This document shows, piece after piece, positions 21,825 to 35,000 of a DNA stretch of 64,000 bases; position 1 is the first letter of the stretch, and each line of letters opens with the position of its first letter. A program made the translations under genes and the position numbers. Where the stretch lies: positions 4,645,338 to 4,709,337 of the forward strand of contig NC_088302.1 of assembly GCF_032854445.1 (NCBI RefSeq). Reading direction: 5' to 3'. The notes under the pieces were generated by a model, which saw only the letters and a program-made list of their open reading frames with translations, was not told the origin of the DNA and searched no databases. The DNA is from Liolophura sinensis. Lineage: Eukaryota > Mollusca > Polyplacophora > Chitonida > Chitonidae.

Positions 21825-24800
21825 GTACATATTAGAATTATTTTATGGCATGCACACGCGAGGAATTGCATAATCTTTTCAATGGTATTTGTTTGATATT
21901 TAACTTTACTTCTCCTTTAAATATTCTTGAGTGCGGAGTAAAACACCATGCAGTCAATGAAATAAATGTATATATGTACTCATGGTTTGACGTACCCTGA
22001 GTACGGCATAAAGCACCAGTCCAATAAATAAATGTATATATGTACTCATGGTTTGACGTACACTTAGTACGGCATAAAGCACCAGTCCAATAAATAAATG
22101 TATATATGTACTCATGGTTTGACGTACACTGAGTACGGCATGAAGCACCAATCAAATGTATATATGTATTCATGGTTTGATGTACAATGAGTATGGCATA
22201 AAGCACCAATCAAATAAATGTATGCATGTATATACCCATGGTTTAATTTACACTGAATACGGCATAAAGCACCAGTCGAATAAATAAATATATGTATATA
22301 CTCATGGTTTGACGTACCCTGAGTACGACATAAAGCACCAATCAAATAAATAAATGTATGTGTGTATGCTTAGGGTTTAATATAGGTCGTAGGCCTACTT
22401 GACAATTTTTCGGTCAGATGACGAGGAGTTCGAATAAATAAATAAAGAAATAAATAAAAAAAATACATGTCCAGTATGGTCGACTATATGTTGATGTTGA
22501 TGCATCTCTTCAAACAGAAACTCATTATTATTATCATCAGATATTAACATCTCGGTACTTATCCTACAGCATTTAACATGCTCTATATCGTTTTAACACA
22601 TGTAGACAAATGTTGACATTTGAGTTTAAGAGAGCACGGAATGCGTGCAAAAGTTCCAAAATTAGACTTTGTTGAAACATATACAATTGAAGTCACTGGC
22701 TGTATGCGGCTTTAAGTCAAGAGATTTGTACAGGTACATGTTGAAAGTCGGTCAGTCGTTTATTGCGAACTTCTGGTTTCTTCCAGACATAAACATGACC
22801 TCCGTCAAGCAAGTGAAACGTTATTGAGTACGGCGTTAAACACCAAGCAAATAAGTACTACATATACTGAAACATACGAACATCATGATTCAAACCAATA
22901 TGAAACTGTGATCATGGTTGTTTGTGCATTTATTAGTTAACACTATTAGAGTTAATTAAACCACCTTCTATATATGTGACATCAAGCCATCATATGTTTA
23001 TTAAATATACTTCGGTTAATCACTGGTTCCTCAAATCTATAAGGCTGGGATTATCGACTTAGTTGTTAATTCATCAAGAGACACATGGAAATATTCGTAC
23101 AACGTTTACACCAAGCCAGGTATAAAACTCATATTCACCCATAACGTTATATTCTATTTGTGCACGATTGTAATTAAAACTGCGCTTTGGCAATCTTGTG
23201 TAATGAACAGGTGTATGTGAACATGTATATGCCACGAAACCACGTGCAGTCCTAAGACATTCCTGTAGAGATTCGCACACTCCGACGATTCAAATTAAGA
23301 CACAGTCTAGTCACGACTGTGACACGGGTGACGAATGTACGGAGGGTCAGTCGTGACGCATGACTGAACGCTGTTTAGCTAAGACAATCGTCTATTAACG
23401 CTCAACACGTGATCATCTATCCGAATGTATTCAAAAATAAAAAAGTTTAAAAGTTTTCTTTAAAGGCTCTTATCTGACTTCCACAACTGATATCAGTTCC
23501 AAAACAAAAGAATGCATGCATGTAAGTTCAGAAAACTTGTTACATGTGTAAGAGATAATAGTTCAGTATCGATTGAGCACGGCATTAGGTATCAATGATG
23601 TTTCAACATGCATCACAGTAAAGATGCATGCAAAAAAACGGGTCGGGGGAAAAGTGAGCGACTGGCAACCTCTGTACGCTACACCAGGTGAGGGTTCAAT
23701 TCCGGCCTTGGGAGGGGCATATCTGGCTTTCCCCATAATCAATATTCGTCAGGCCTTGCTCATGGCAATAACGTTGAGCTCTCTACTGCTAAATTGATGG
23801 AAGAAGAGCTACATAGTGACAGCTGGGAAAACTGGGCGGTTCCATCGACAGACAGAATCCAGAACGACCAATTCTGTAGCTCTCCTTTCATTGGCGTACT
23901 ATCAGTATCCAGTCGCACTCATAAAAATGAAAAATTCTGGACTATGACATTAAATAACAATCAGATAAACAAACGAATGTTCCGAAGACATTTTTATAGT
24001 TATTAGCATTAGTATTACATGCATGGGAAGGTTTTCAAAACTTTATCTTATCTTATCCAGATACGCTGGTAGCCATGACTGGTCGGTATTCGGTCTCATA
24101 CAGCGCTTCTGACAATGGGGAGGAGTTTTACGCCCCTCTGCCGTGTGGAGTTGAGGAGCGGGAACATCGAGTGTGGATTAGAGGGGTATGCTATTCGCCT
24201 TCTGGAGACTTCTTCGCCATCGATGGCAGTAATAGCACAGTGGTGAAATATTCCAGGAACAATGTCGGAAAATACAAGATTTCTGACAAAAGCAAACTTC
24301 CACACCGACCACGTGATATTACCTACGTCAAGATACTGTGGAACGGTGTGACGTTTTCCGGCCTTGCCATCACCTTGGAAACAAACAAAATGGCGTACCT
24401 GACAGAATCACTAGAAACATGGCGACTGATTAAAACAGACGGGGAGTACTCTGGTGTCTGCTGTCTCCCCAACACAAACTTACTGGTTGTTGTCAACTCC
24501 ATGACGTCATCTGTTGACGTCATCACAGCGTATGGACTGTGTCTGTATAGCTACCGAATGCCAAATCACGTATGTAAATCTCATGGTTATTTGGCTGTGA
24601 CACTGTTCAATGACAATCCGGTTATTATAGTATCAGCTCAGACAGGAATCATTTGCATGAACATGAACTGGTCTGGAAAACGAGGAATTCGAAAGCCTGA
24701 GCTTAGCCTAAGAAGCATACAGAGGTAAGTCGTTATGGTCTTAAAAGAGCATAATTCTTTTGTTGGTAATAATCTCTTTTCACAGCATTTTACCGACTGC

Positions 24801-25496
24801 ATTTCAAGATGTAATCTGAACAAAAACATCTAGCTCAAACCATAGATTTTCTACCAAGACTGTACAAGTACCTGGAAAACATCTTTAGGCAATGCAGCAG
24901 TTGATAGAGTTTTCTAATTCTGATTGACAGAGGAATATCAGATTTGATTACTCTTTTATTATTCACTGAATTCATAATTTTTAAGCCAATTTTGTGCTTT
25001 GGACCGTCCAATGGCGTTGCCACTCACAGTACTGCTTCAGCCCCAGGCTCTTTGTCCACAACTGTTGCTTTAGAATAATATAATATGTCCATATATTTAA
25101 AATGAACAACATTTTGGCCTATTCGCCTTTTTCTGTTATAGGTACGTTCATCCGGAAAAAGACAGATTCAAACCGGAAGGGCTATGTGCCATTGGGAGCC
25201 ATGTACTGGTAGCGGATTTTTCTGGGAGTAGAGTGGTCAAGTTCAAGTTGATGGCTGGGGCGGCTGGAACAAACCGTCTCTTCCTGTACAAGATTGGCGA
25301 GCATGATGTCTTGGAACCTCTGGCCTTAGATATTGTGCCCCTAGAAGATGGGGCTGCCCAAATCGGGGTGGCACGGCTGAAGGGCAGGGCCCCTGGCTAC
25401 CACCTTCTGAAGTTCATCAATATTACCCTGGGGGATAACGAGCGTCGCGGACAGAGGGGCATTAGCTTATACAGTCCCTCCTCGTCGTCCGCATGA
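21767..25496 (+). CDS. NHL-like beta-propeller protein, uncharacterised (3 exons, 358 aa)
   Basis: Exons 21767-21824, 24061-24724 and 25142-25496 have GT-AG borders and matching phases (1, then 2), totalling 1077 bases, 358 residues plus TGA. The start ATG at 21767 has context GCAAAATGG. At least three segments look like propeller blades: GVCYSPSGDFFAIDGSN followed by TVVKYS, GVCCLPNTNLLVVVN, and EGLCAIGSHVLVADFSG followed by RVVKFK. This pattern (short loop, hydrophobic strand, VADFxxSRV-like turn) is that of NHL repeats, as in the C-terminal half of TRIM-NHL proteins. No RING, B-box, signal peptide or membrane helix is visible, so it may be a propeller-only relative of the expanded molluscan TRIM-like families. 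The C terminus is Ser-rich (SPSSSSA). Function unknown; the structural class is an inference from blade-like motifs. Confidence 0.75.
21900..22370 (+). repeat. ~66-bp satellite derived from a SINE tail
   Basis: About seven units made of a SINE tail part (TGAGTACGGCATAAAGCACC then AATAAATAAATG) and a linker (TATATGTACTCATGGTTTGA then CGTAC). The sequence shared with the SINE tail shows that the array grew from a single SINE insertion. It lies in intron 1 of the propeller gene. Confidence 0.85.
22371..24060. other. Rest of propeller gene intron 1, with SINE relics
   Basis: A SINE tail lies at about 22740-22860 (ATTGAGTACGGCGTTAAACA then CCAAGCAAATAAG). A SINE-like stretch at about 23636-23790 carries a box-B like GGTTCAATTCC. 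No other coding exon supported. Confidence 0.5.
24061..24724 (+). CDS. Propeller gene exon 2
   Basis: Acceptor TTATCTTATCCAG, donor GTAAGT. Encodes most of the protein, including two blade-like segments. An internal ATG at 24075 (context GTAGCCATG) could be mistaken for the start. Confidence 0.8.
25142..25496 (+). CDS. Propeller gene exon 3 (last)
   Basis: Acceptor TTCTGTTATAG. Encodes YVHPEKDRFKPEGLCAIGS and the third blade-like segment VLVADFSGSRVVKFKLM, then a tail rich in charged residues, ending SPSSSSA and TGA. Confidence 0.8.
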
Positions 25497-27150
25497 TAAG
25501 ACCATATATCCACGCAGACTGACTGACTAACTTAAGTTGGTGCAATTTGACATGAAGATATATGTATGTAGTTTTGTTCTTAGTTCTGCGTTTTCACAGC
25601 TACTTGAACCATTTGTGCTGTAAAAATATTTGTAATATTGAAGTATTTTTGTTTCTCAGCAAACATCACGCAATAATGTCATGTAATGAACTTTACTTGA
25701 CTGGTCAACGGTGGGGAAATCACTCACTTGTGTAGCCTGCGATATCACCTGGATCAGGATATCAAATTCGGCTGCATTTGCTCTTTCATTCCTTTCATTC
25801 AGTTCAGAGCGTTACTTTTGTAAACCTCGTCAGATGTAAAAAGGAATATTCCAATTAACTGTTCAGGTCAACACGTTTTAATCTCTCAGACACGCCTTTT
25901 AGCCCTCATTCCCAAGGAAAAATCATACTGGTTGCTTAAAAGAGAGGAACGACCACAAGATTTCAACACCAATGGCTTTTGGAAGGCGCAAAAGTCCACG
26001 AAACCCAAATCTTATTTTAAACTCGTCATTAAGATCACGATACTCACCTTACTCGATCGTGAAAAGAGCAGAGATTAAACCGTTATTTATCCTCCGCACA
26101 GATTCTGTCCATACTCTGAGGTTTGACAGATTCTGTCCATACTCTCAGGTTTGACAGATTCTGTCCATACTCTCAGGTTTGCCAGATTGGAAAGTCTTCG
26201 CATCTTCAATATGTTATCATATACTCAGCATTCAGATATTTACTTCAGGATGGCCCCCAGTCCCTATAGACGTCGACGAATAGTCTTTTTGAATCTTGGT
26301 GAACATTCCCGTGTCTAGGCTGCATTGCGCACTTTGAATTAAAGCTTGTGGTGCCATACACACGTATAACAATTAGTACCATATAATTGGTGGTGCCACG
26401 TAACATTGTAACCGATAGTGCAATTTGAATTGATGGTGCAATATAATTGGTGGTGCTACATAATTGATGGTGTCATATTACTGTTGGTGTCACACAGTTG
26501 GTCACAATACACTTTTGAGAATGTTCTTAATTGAGAAACAGTGCCGAAATATCTTTTAGAAACTGCAACCATTCACACGCTTTATTCTCTTACCTTCTTT
26601 TGTTTTTTGTTTTTCGGTGGAGGTGTTTTTTGCGCTGCAACAAATAAAGCCAACAGACCTTCCAACCAAGACCAACTTGAAGGTTGTTGAGCAGTGTTGT
26701 TGAGAAGTTATTTGCCAAAGTTTCCAGAATTCTGTCGACATATATTTGTTTATAACTATAATTGTTTGTGTGAATGTTCAACTGGGCTTTCTTTTTCAAA
26801 CTCGTCCTAGTGAAAGTAATACACCCTGACTGAGCTCGGGTCGGGTCAGAGACTTAGAAGTGGACAACTTTGTACGTTTTTGGGCCGGGTTGTGCGCACT
26901 GTGAGGTAACTTCAATGTTTGGCGTTCTACCCAGACAGGCACCACTGTGTCTTTTTAAGGTTTCCAAACCGAAAGCTACATGGGAACCTATTGTTCTTGC
27001 TTGGAATATTAAAATTATTCTTATCGGACGGATTGTTGTTTTTGTTGAAAACTACAGATCGCCGCTGTTTCCTTGCGGTTGATATATTTTACGTTTTTGA
27101 AGTTTGTTCTTCTAGATCATTTACATTGGCGGCCATGTTCGATTTCGATC
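25497..27150. other. Intergenic with two short tandem repeats
   Basis: 26101-26190 is a 28-bp unit (GATTCTGTCCATACTCTCAG then GTTTGACA) in three copies. 26340-26510 holds degenerate units around TAATTGGTGGTGCCA. No gene supported. Confidence 0.6.
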
Positions 27151-27164
27151 AAAGTTCAAGTTCA

Positions 27165-27330
27165 AGTGCAGCTCATGCTGGCCTCCTCTCCGGTCGCACA
27201 TGGGAAGATCTTGCAGCAACCTGCAGATGGCCGTGGGTTTCCCCCGGGCTCTGCCCTATTTCCTCTCATAACACCGTCGTATAGGTGAAATATTCTTTAG
27301 TACGGCGTAAAACACCAAATCGTAACCAAA
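27165..27330 (+). repeat. SINE of the common family
   Basis: Contains GCTCATGCTGGCCTCCTCTC, cagcaacctgcagatggccg, tgggtttcccccgggctctg and GTGAAATATTCTTTAGTACG followed by GCGTAAAACACCAAATC. The tRNA head is weak. Confidence 0.8.
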
Positions 27331-28738
27331 GGATGCGTCAGAATCATATACATGTACCCATACGTCCATCATTCAAAGGATTTATGAAGTAGGCCTACAG
27401 ACAAAGTAAACAAACAAATTGTCAACTTGTGTATATGTTTAAGGCCTATCCAGAAAGTACAATGCAGTTTGACATACTGTAACGATAATATACTCTTACT
27501 GTAACACTGGTGGTAAAATTCTAAAGTCTGTTATTCTTCTTTAGCTTTTGCCTGTTAAGGTCGAGATAGACTAGATCTACTAAGAAGAGAATGTGGTACG
27601 GTTAAAAAATAGATTCGTCAAACTTTTTTCCAGTTATCTGCGTGCCAAATTGCAAATGAAATTAAAATTTAATTGTTATACCCGTACAGACAGTGAAGTT
27701 TATATCACTCCTTGTTGGAATTATAAAAGATGAACCACTTCAGATGTTGTTGTCGAATGGTTGGAAGCAGTAGAGAAGCAGTCTTTGTCTGCGATTACAA
27801 AACGGCCACATTTACCGTGCTTTCATCATGTCATCATTGACGTGTATAATACTGTACCAATTGGACAAACTTATTTCGCTAATTGCAGGCTGTTACTTTT
27901 ATAGATACGCGCATTAGCTTGTCTAAACGTTTGTTTTATTGGATTCTCACCGTGAAGCAGGCCTAGCGATCACCGCCCCGTTGTCGTTTCTCATCACACT
28001 TCGACATCATTCCAACCTGATTAGTTCATTCATAAAGCCGCATTAGAATAATTTATGAGTTCGTTGAAATAAGGGCTGCAACTTTGAACGGCCACTGCTT
28101 AACAGAGTTATCGTTCTTTGGTATCATCCGACTTCCTGTGAGAGGAGTGAACAATGGACAATCCATATCGAAAATGTCGCTGGACTCGTGATTTTACGCC
28201 GACGTTGCGACAGTTTCGGGGTTGTTTGTAGACGTAAGGCGTACTCTTGGTCATCAAAGAGATGTTGATGTTGTTAATGCGTGTGTCCCTTGTCGCTAGT
28301 GCACAGACATGGCTGTGAGCTGGAGCGGACAGAGGGCGGGAGCTGAGGCCCGACAGCTTGATGGTCGCCTGTTTTTCCATTCACTGTTATCAGCTGTTTA
28401 GCTCTCAATGAGTCTGCCGATCTATATGCTGTTTATCTTCCCGTACCCACCACACGGCATCACCTGCCAAATTTAGCCGGCTTCCCTCTGCCCCAGGGAG
28501 CAGGACCTTTCTAGTCAAGGGAAAGATGTCAAAGGATTTGCTTCCAGACCGTGCAGGCTACTTTTTATTCTGACTTTTGACAGGTCTGCGCGTGGATCGA
28601 ATCTCGTGGTCACGTATATATTACGGTGGAAAACTAGTGCTGATGATATGTTGGTTGTCCGGCCAACTGTCATCTTTTCTCAAAGAGACTGTGTCCTTTG
28701 AAGATAATGAGGTGCCAGTGGGATTAAACTAGTGAACT
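27331..28738 (+). promoter_or_regulatory. Intergenic and 5' flank of the SHB-family gene
   Basis: GC rises toward the gene from about 28080. The sequence just upstream of the start codon is probably 5' UTR. A minus-strand frame at 28108-28380 matches no family I know and is taken as chance. Confidence 0.35.
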
Positions 28739-29023
28739 ATGGCTAGTCATTTTCTGGAGAAAATCACCCGCCGTATTGCAGCGCGAACTTCTTCCTCTGA
28801 TGGCTCCCCGACCCCTCCCCCCATGGCTGGGGACGGGGGACACGGACATGCGGCCGCAGGGGGTGAAGACGTGGAAGAGGAGTCGCAATATAAGGACATA
28901 GATGTGGCTGTCAAGATTGGGCGCAGCCCCCCAAGGATAAAGTCCCATTCCTCTAGACAGGGTACCCCGCACCCCACCCCACCAGCAAAGACTTCCCCTG
29001 ACCACGACTTGGATGATGACGAG
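28739..29023 (+). CDS. SHB-family exon 1
   Basis: Encodes MASHFLEKITRRIAARTSSS through SPDHDLDDDE, 95 residues, rich in Ser, Pro and His with an acidic end. Donor GTGGGT after GACGAG. Reading through the donor gives only five more residues and a stop. Confidence 0.8.
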
Positions 29024-32000
29024 GTGGGTATGAGTGTCTGAGTGGCTGCCTGTGTGGGTGAGGGGGGATGTGGGTGATTAGACAAGGGAAAATTGACACC
29101 TGTCAGCAGATGGGCACCTCAGTCAATTGTAAGAGGATATGAGGTCAAACCCTGTTGTGAGATCAAACCCTTTAAGTTTTTAAGAAAAAAGCACGATGCA
29201 AGTCTCAGCTTAGCATCTCTGCACTCAGGGTGTTGCAGCAATTCAGGATGTGACATCCTGAAAATGTAACATTTTCATGACATTTTTGTGACAGCTTTTG
29301 TTTTTTATGAATGGACTGGTCACTAATACATGGTTATAGGTGTACATGGTTCTGTAGCATTGGGGTATATAATATGGGTTTGACAATGTATAATCAGCTG
29401 TTAGAATAGACAATAGTTTTGTTTCATATGAATAGCTATGATGCAGATATAAAACATTCAATTAAGCAAATTTCTAAAATGTTGGATTTCTGCTGAAATG
29501 TCAAATTTAAACTGAAATGTCACGTTAGCACTGAAATGTCATACTTTTTCTGATAGGTCACGTTGGCACAGAAATGATGCATGTACACTGAATTTGTCAT
29601 GTTTGTTCCAAAATGTCATGGCAAATTATAATGGATCCTTGTAAACCTCTCTACCATGTTACATGTATTAACAGAACCTGTGGAGGTGCTCAGCCATGCT
29701 GGCCCTTGCTATATGAACCACTCTCTCTGAATGGGTAGAATTCATGTGCAGTCTATGAAGTAGATAAGGGGGATCAGATATCTGAGTTTAAAACATTAAA
29801 ACTGACGTTCTTGTCATCTACCTCGCTTGGCACTCAGCGTTTTTTAAGTAAATAGGGCAGGTGCATGGCAGAATGGTGTTAGTATGTTGTAAATGGCTCA
29901 GTTATTAAATCTGGAATCTTTGACGTGTTAATTTAGTGAGGCAGCATTATACTTACATGTATGTCAATATTGAGACTGACCTGTTACAAGATGACACCAT
30001 TGTCATTAGAGACAGAACTGCAGCTGGTAGACGGAGAGCTACATGTACGCAATGAAAGCTAAAGAAATTGAAAAGCTTTAGACGAGTCCAAATCAAGGAC
30101 ATGTTCCACGACAAGTTACAGTTGGAGAGAAATGGGATGGGTACATCTCATTGAGCAGATATATTAGCAGTATATTTAAGGTGTTACTGTACATCTCAAC
30201 CTTCAAAGGTGGCACAAGACATAGCATTATTGAAAATGGGCGTTTTTAGAGGGCCATAACATATCTAGAGTCACACTGGTTCTGGAAAACGTTTGGGCAC
30301 CCGCACTGTTGACCTCCCAAACTAAACAGGCTATACTAAAACTAACAAGTGAATTAAACAAAGTATGATGTTTTTACCAATAAAAAGCTAAATTTTCACA
30401 TTAATTTTTTTCACTCACAGACTTAAAAGCACAGAAAAAGCATCCTTTTGAGTTGCATTAATAAAGATTTCTTCAATGCACAGTCACAATGTCACCATTA
30501 AATTTTGGGATCAGAGCCTATAATGTTTTTCTAGATGTGGCCATGTTTTATTGAACAGTAGGCCAAGGACGAAGGTTACTTTCTCCCTGTAATGTTGAGC
30601 TAAGATTCTGATCCCTGACTAAACAGTTTAGTTACCTGCCCAGTTTTGTTCGCTTCCACTCTCTGTCTGTCAGCATTACAAAATAGGAGGGCTTCAGTTT
30701 TGTATAGATCTACATCCCGATGTGATTGAGGCAAGGCTGAAAGCACTATGGAATTCTGGGCAAAAGAATGTCTTTGAGATACTCATCTGGTTTGCTTGTA
30801 CTTGTATGTGTGTGTACTTAAATTGGATTTGATCATTATACATCTTCAATACGGGCTCTGAAATTTACATCTGCTATTACCCAATGCACCATGTAACATC
30901 CCTGCTGTCTACATTTGCTGATACCCTTGGGCAGCATGAGAAATTGTAACAATTGTAATAATGGTTGTAATAATAATTGTAATAATGGTTCAAAATGCAG
31001 TAGTACTACTATGTGTGGTAGTACTGTGTTTGAACTTCACGGCAGGGGCAGTGATCAATTTATTATTGGTAATTTATATGGATCTGTGATTACTGGTAAT
31101 ACAAAACAAAGTGTGGCTAAAAGGCCATTGTACCCACCTATGTAATAACAGTGTGAAGTGTGTGATATAACACTGTGGAAATATCAGGCATCCATCAGAG
31201 TATGGTTGTTGGGCAAAACCTGGCCAACATCTCATTAAAGGTTACTCCCTACTGTTTTTTTTTTTTTCGGGGGGGGGGGGGGGGGGGCTTTGGATAGAAG
31301 TTTTTTAACCTTTTTTACAAAATTGGAAACAAAATTGAAAAAGTAAAAAAAAAAACAACAAAAAAACAAATAGGACAGCTTAGACCTAACAAAGTTTTTC
31401 ATGGATGGCATCACTTTTTATCTGTTCCCTGCCCACATGTCCAGTGTGACTGTAGCACTCCTATGATAAACTTGTCAAACTTTACTTGTAGTTGTTCAGT
31501 AGGTGGTCCTATTGCTTACTCCCGGAGGAATATACCATTTTAACGACCACAAGTCTGACCAATGACATCAGCGTGACTTCCATAAAAGAAATACACTTGT
31601 GTCGTAATGTATATAAATGAATGCATTAAATACTCTCCACAAACCAAGAGACAAACATTGACAAACATCAAATTTGACTGAGTATGAAACAAGGTTCCAA
31701 GGTATTGGGTCACACAACAAGCACCAAGACGAGGGTGTTAATTCTATTTTACCCAACAAAAATGAAGAAAATGAGACAAAAACGGCATTTTTCATGTGGC
31801 TTTTTTCTGCTTTTTGCCGTTCTCTTTCACTGCCTCTGCAGAGGTCATACATTTTAGACCAATCATTGACAAGCTAGGCCATTGCAGTTGACCTGGAGCT
31901 GCTTGCACAAAGGAATTCTAAGCCTAAGATGATTTTAAGTCACTAAGATCACGATTGCATCCCTAGCTTAGGGACCGTCTTGAACGAAGGGTCTATAAGC

Positions 32001-35000
32001 TACGATCGTTGTGAGTTACCATCAAAAATTAAAATCCAGTTGACCCTGTTGTAAATATTCGCCCCAAAATTAATGTTAAGCGCAAATACTGGCCTGAGAT
32101 AAACTGTTAGTACTTTTCGACTCGGTTTGGAAAAAAGTGCATTGTAATTGTCTTAAAAAGATGTTACGAACATTTTTTCACATGTTCTTGTTGCTAGCTG
32201 CCGAATCATTATGATGTGGAACTCTTTGAAAATGAAGGCACGAAAATTGATTGGTCCATTTACCCAGGCCACCTTTATGTAAAATTTGTTGTATGATTGT
32301 GATTGTAACTTCAAAATATTACAATCGCCATACAGTTACTTTGTGAAAGCGGCATAAATTGGTTTTGCAATCAACTGTAAACTCTGTAGGATCTATAATA
32401 GATTCTAGCTATAATCGCTTAGTGCTAGCAGGTACATGTACTTCACAGCTGCATATGTATGATGTCAAGGCCTTGTTGCACAACATACTTGTAGGAATGT
32501 AACAGTTTGCTGTACATGTATTATGACATCATACCACTGAGCTCAGATTGGAATGTCTTGAAACAAATGTTTCTTTTTCCATGTCATGGCGCCTGGGTGT
32601 AAACTACCAAAAATGCAAAAACAGAAGTGATCTCTACAAACTGTGCGAAATAACACTTATCACTGAAGGAAATTCCGATAGTTCACCTTTATGTAAATCA
32701 CAAAAGCAAATCTGACAAGGAAACAAATTCAAATTCTTTTATTTGTAAACATAAACAGTACCAAATCATATTACTTTGGAAGGTAAAGGTAATGGTAGGT
32801 GTGTTGCGTGACACACTCGCTGTTGTTTATAAGGACATCTCAGTTTAATATGCATACTTGCACACGGCCCATGACTTAACAGCAGGGTAGAATCTGCATC
32901 CTTGTTTAAATCTAGACTAATGAAAAATCTGCTTCACAGTTGGCCCCCTGTGTTGTGTTCTAAACCGTTTCATGTAATGATATCTATTCATCATATACAC
33001 ATACTTAACATGTTTATCCCTGTAGGCTGTGTGTGCATGTGCCTTGGGACAGAACCTTACTCCAGCAGAACTTCACTATTCAGGTGTATGCAGTAGTCCG
33101 ATTTATATGTTCAACATTAAATGAAATTAAATAAACGAAAAACACAGAAAGCAAAACCCCCAAAATTACAATATGGCAATAGTTTGACTGTCTCCTGCTA
33201 TTGTTTGGAACAAGACTAGATGGCAGACACCGTGGTCAGTTGTGGGTGGGGCCTTGACCCAGACATTCTTAACAACTTAGTAAGCTCTTAATTTTACACG
33301 TGATGTTGATCAGATAATTCAGATTAGCACAATGGATTATAGATTAAGATACGCACATATGTTTGGACTTTTGGGCTAATTTTGCTTGCTCCTAAATTGA
33401 TGTAATCAGTAATGTATTCAGTGATGAATCGATATGTTCACGAAGGTCTCACTTACATAAAGCTGGCCGCCATAATGCTGGCCGCCGTCGTATAAGTGAA
33501 ATATTCTTGAGTACGACGTAAAACACCTATCAAATAAATAAATAAACATAAAAAATGATCTAACACACCTTTTTTGCAATCTTCTTCCGTGCTGTTTTCC
33601 ATGTCATTTCACGCATATTTCATACGAATTGCTGTGTTCTCCAGGCTCTCACGTTGGGAAACGTCAGCTTCTCTTCTCCAAACAGACTATCAGGAAGCAT
33701 GCTCCCTGGGAAGTGTGCCAGTCTGTACTAATCCCACACGGAAATACTCAGTATTGGTTTTAGGTAAACTACATGTAGTTTTAGTTTAAGCATACTGCAA
33801 TCAGGATGCTAAAAATATACAAAATAGGAAGTTAACTTTCGGTTTCGTGTACAAATGGACAAAAAAAAAAAAAAAAATCCAGCTGGGTTTTACCTTAACT
33901 TCCTCATTTTTTATATCAATTTTCAATGCATTATGCCATTGCTGGGATGCATATTATCATTAATGTTTGAGGCCACTGACACTTGATTTCTTGCTTCCCC
34001 ATAACAGTATTTTGGAAACTTAGTCCTGGTGGTGGGAAAATTTTCATTAGCTCCCCTGTACAAATTAACTTTATTTTTGCGTTCCCCGTAAGAGTATTTG
34101 GGGAACGTAGTGCTGGTGGTGGGAGCCAATGAAAATCTTTCCACCACCTGCACTAATTTTCCTATACTCTTATGGGGAACCAAGAAATAAAGTGTCATTG
34201 GTAGCAGATGTCATATCATGCCCTTTCGGCTTCGATGCCCAATAATAGGATAAGGATTGTTAAACAAAATGTTAGGGGTGGTATCTGAAAAAGTGTTGCA
34301 GGGGTTGATATCAGGGTTTGCACACATATTAAGCATAGTAACACGACGACTGGCCCCAATGACACAGTCGGTAGAGCATCTGCTACGGGAGCGGTAGATC
34401 CAGGGTCAATCCTGGGCCGGGTCACACTTAGACCTTAAAAGAAGAAGCTGTAGCTTCCTCGCTTGGCGTGCAGCATTAAGGGGACAGTGCAACCCGTATC
34501 AGTATAATGGCTCGGGTAGGGCGGCTTACTTGCCATTGGTAAGTCGTCTCAGTAAAGCAGCACTAGATAAATGAGTGGTGGAAATCTGTCCTGAAACAAG
34601 GAGGCATATTACACGCACATGCACTGTAAGGATTCCTTTGTTGTCATATGACTGAAAAATTGTTAAGTACGACCATAAATCCTAAGCACTTACTCACTCA
34701 CTCACTCACTCACAATAACACGATGAATATTCCATTGTTAATTCGGCATGGACATATTTAATACTGTAAATTACTGAATTCCTGACTTTGTGTAGAATCG
34801 ATATTAGACAGAATGTTAGTGGTGTTGTCTCAAAAAGTACTACATGTATTGAGCTCAGGGTTTGCACATACATGTAGGTAGAACGCTATAACATGAGGGG
34901 GATATTCCATCGTTGATAAGTGTGTACATAGTAAGTACATGTACTGTAAATTACCAAATTCCTGTATTGTGTATTAGAATCAAAGTTAAACAAAATGTTA

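Noticed and set aside
28108-28380. A 90-codon minus-strand frame upstream of the SHB-family gene
   Set aside because: No recognisable motif and it lies in the likely promoter or 5' UTR of the opposite-strand gene.
33574-33789. Possible extra SHB-family exon (acceptor CTCCAG at 33644, donor GTAAAC at 33764)
   Set aside because: The interval is 119 bp, which breaks the phase 0 to phase 0 junction it would sit in, and it has no family motif.
34341-34420. A true tRNA gene
   Set aside because: The cloverleaf-like part is the head of a SINE with matching body, tail and target-site duplication, so it is not a stand-alone tRNA gene.
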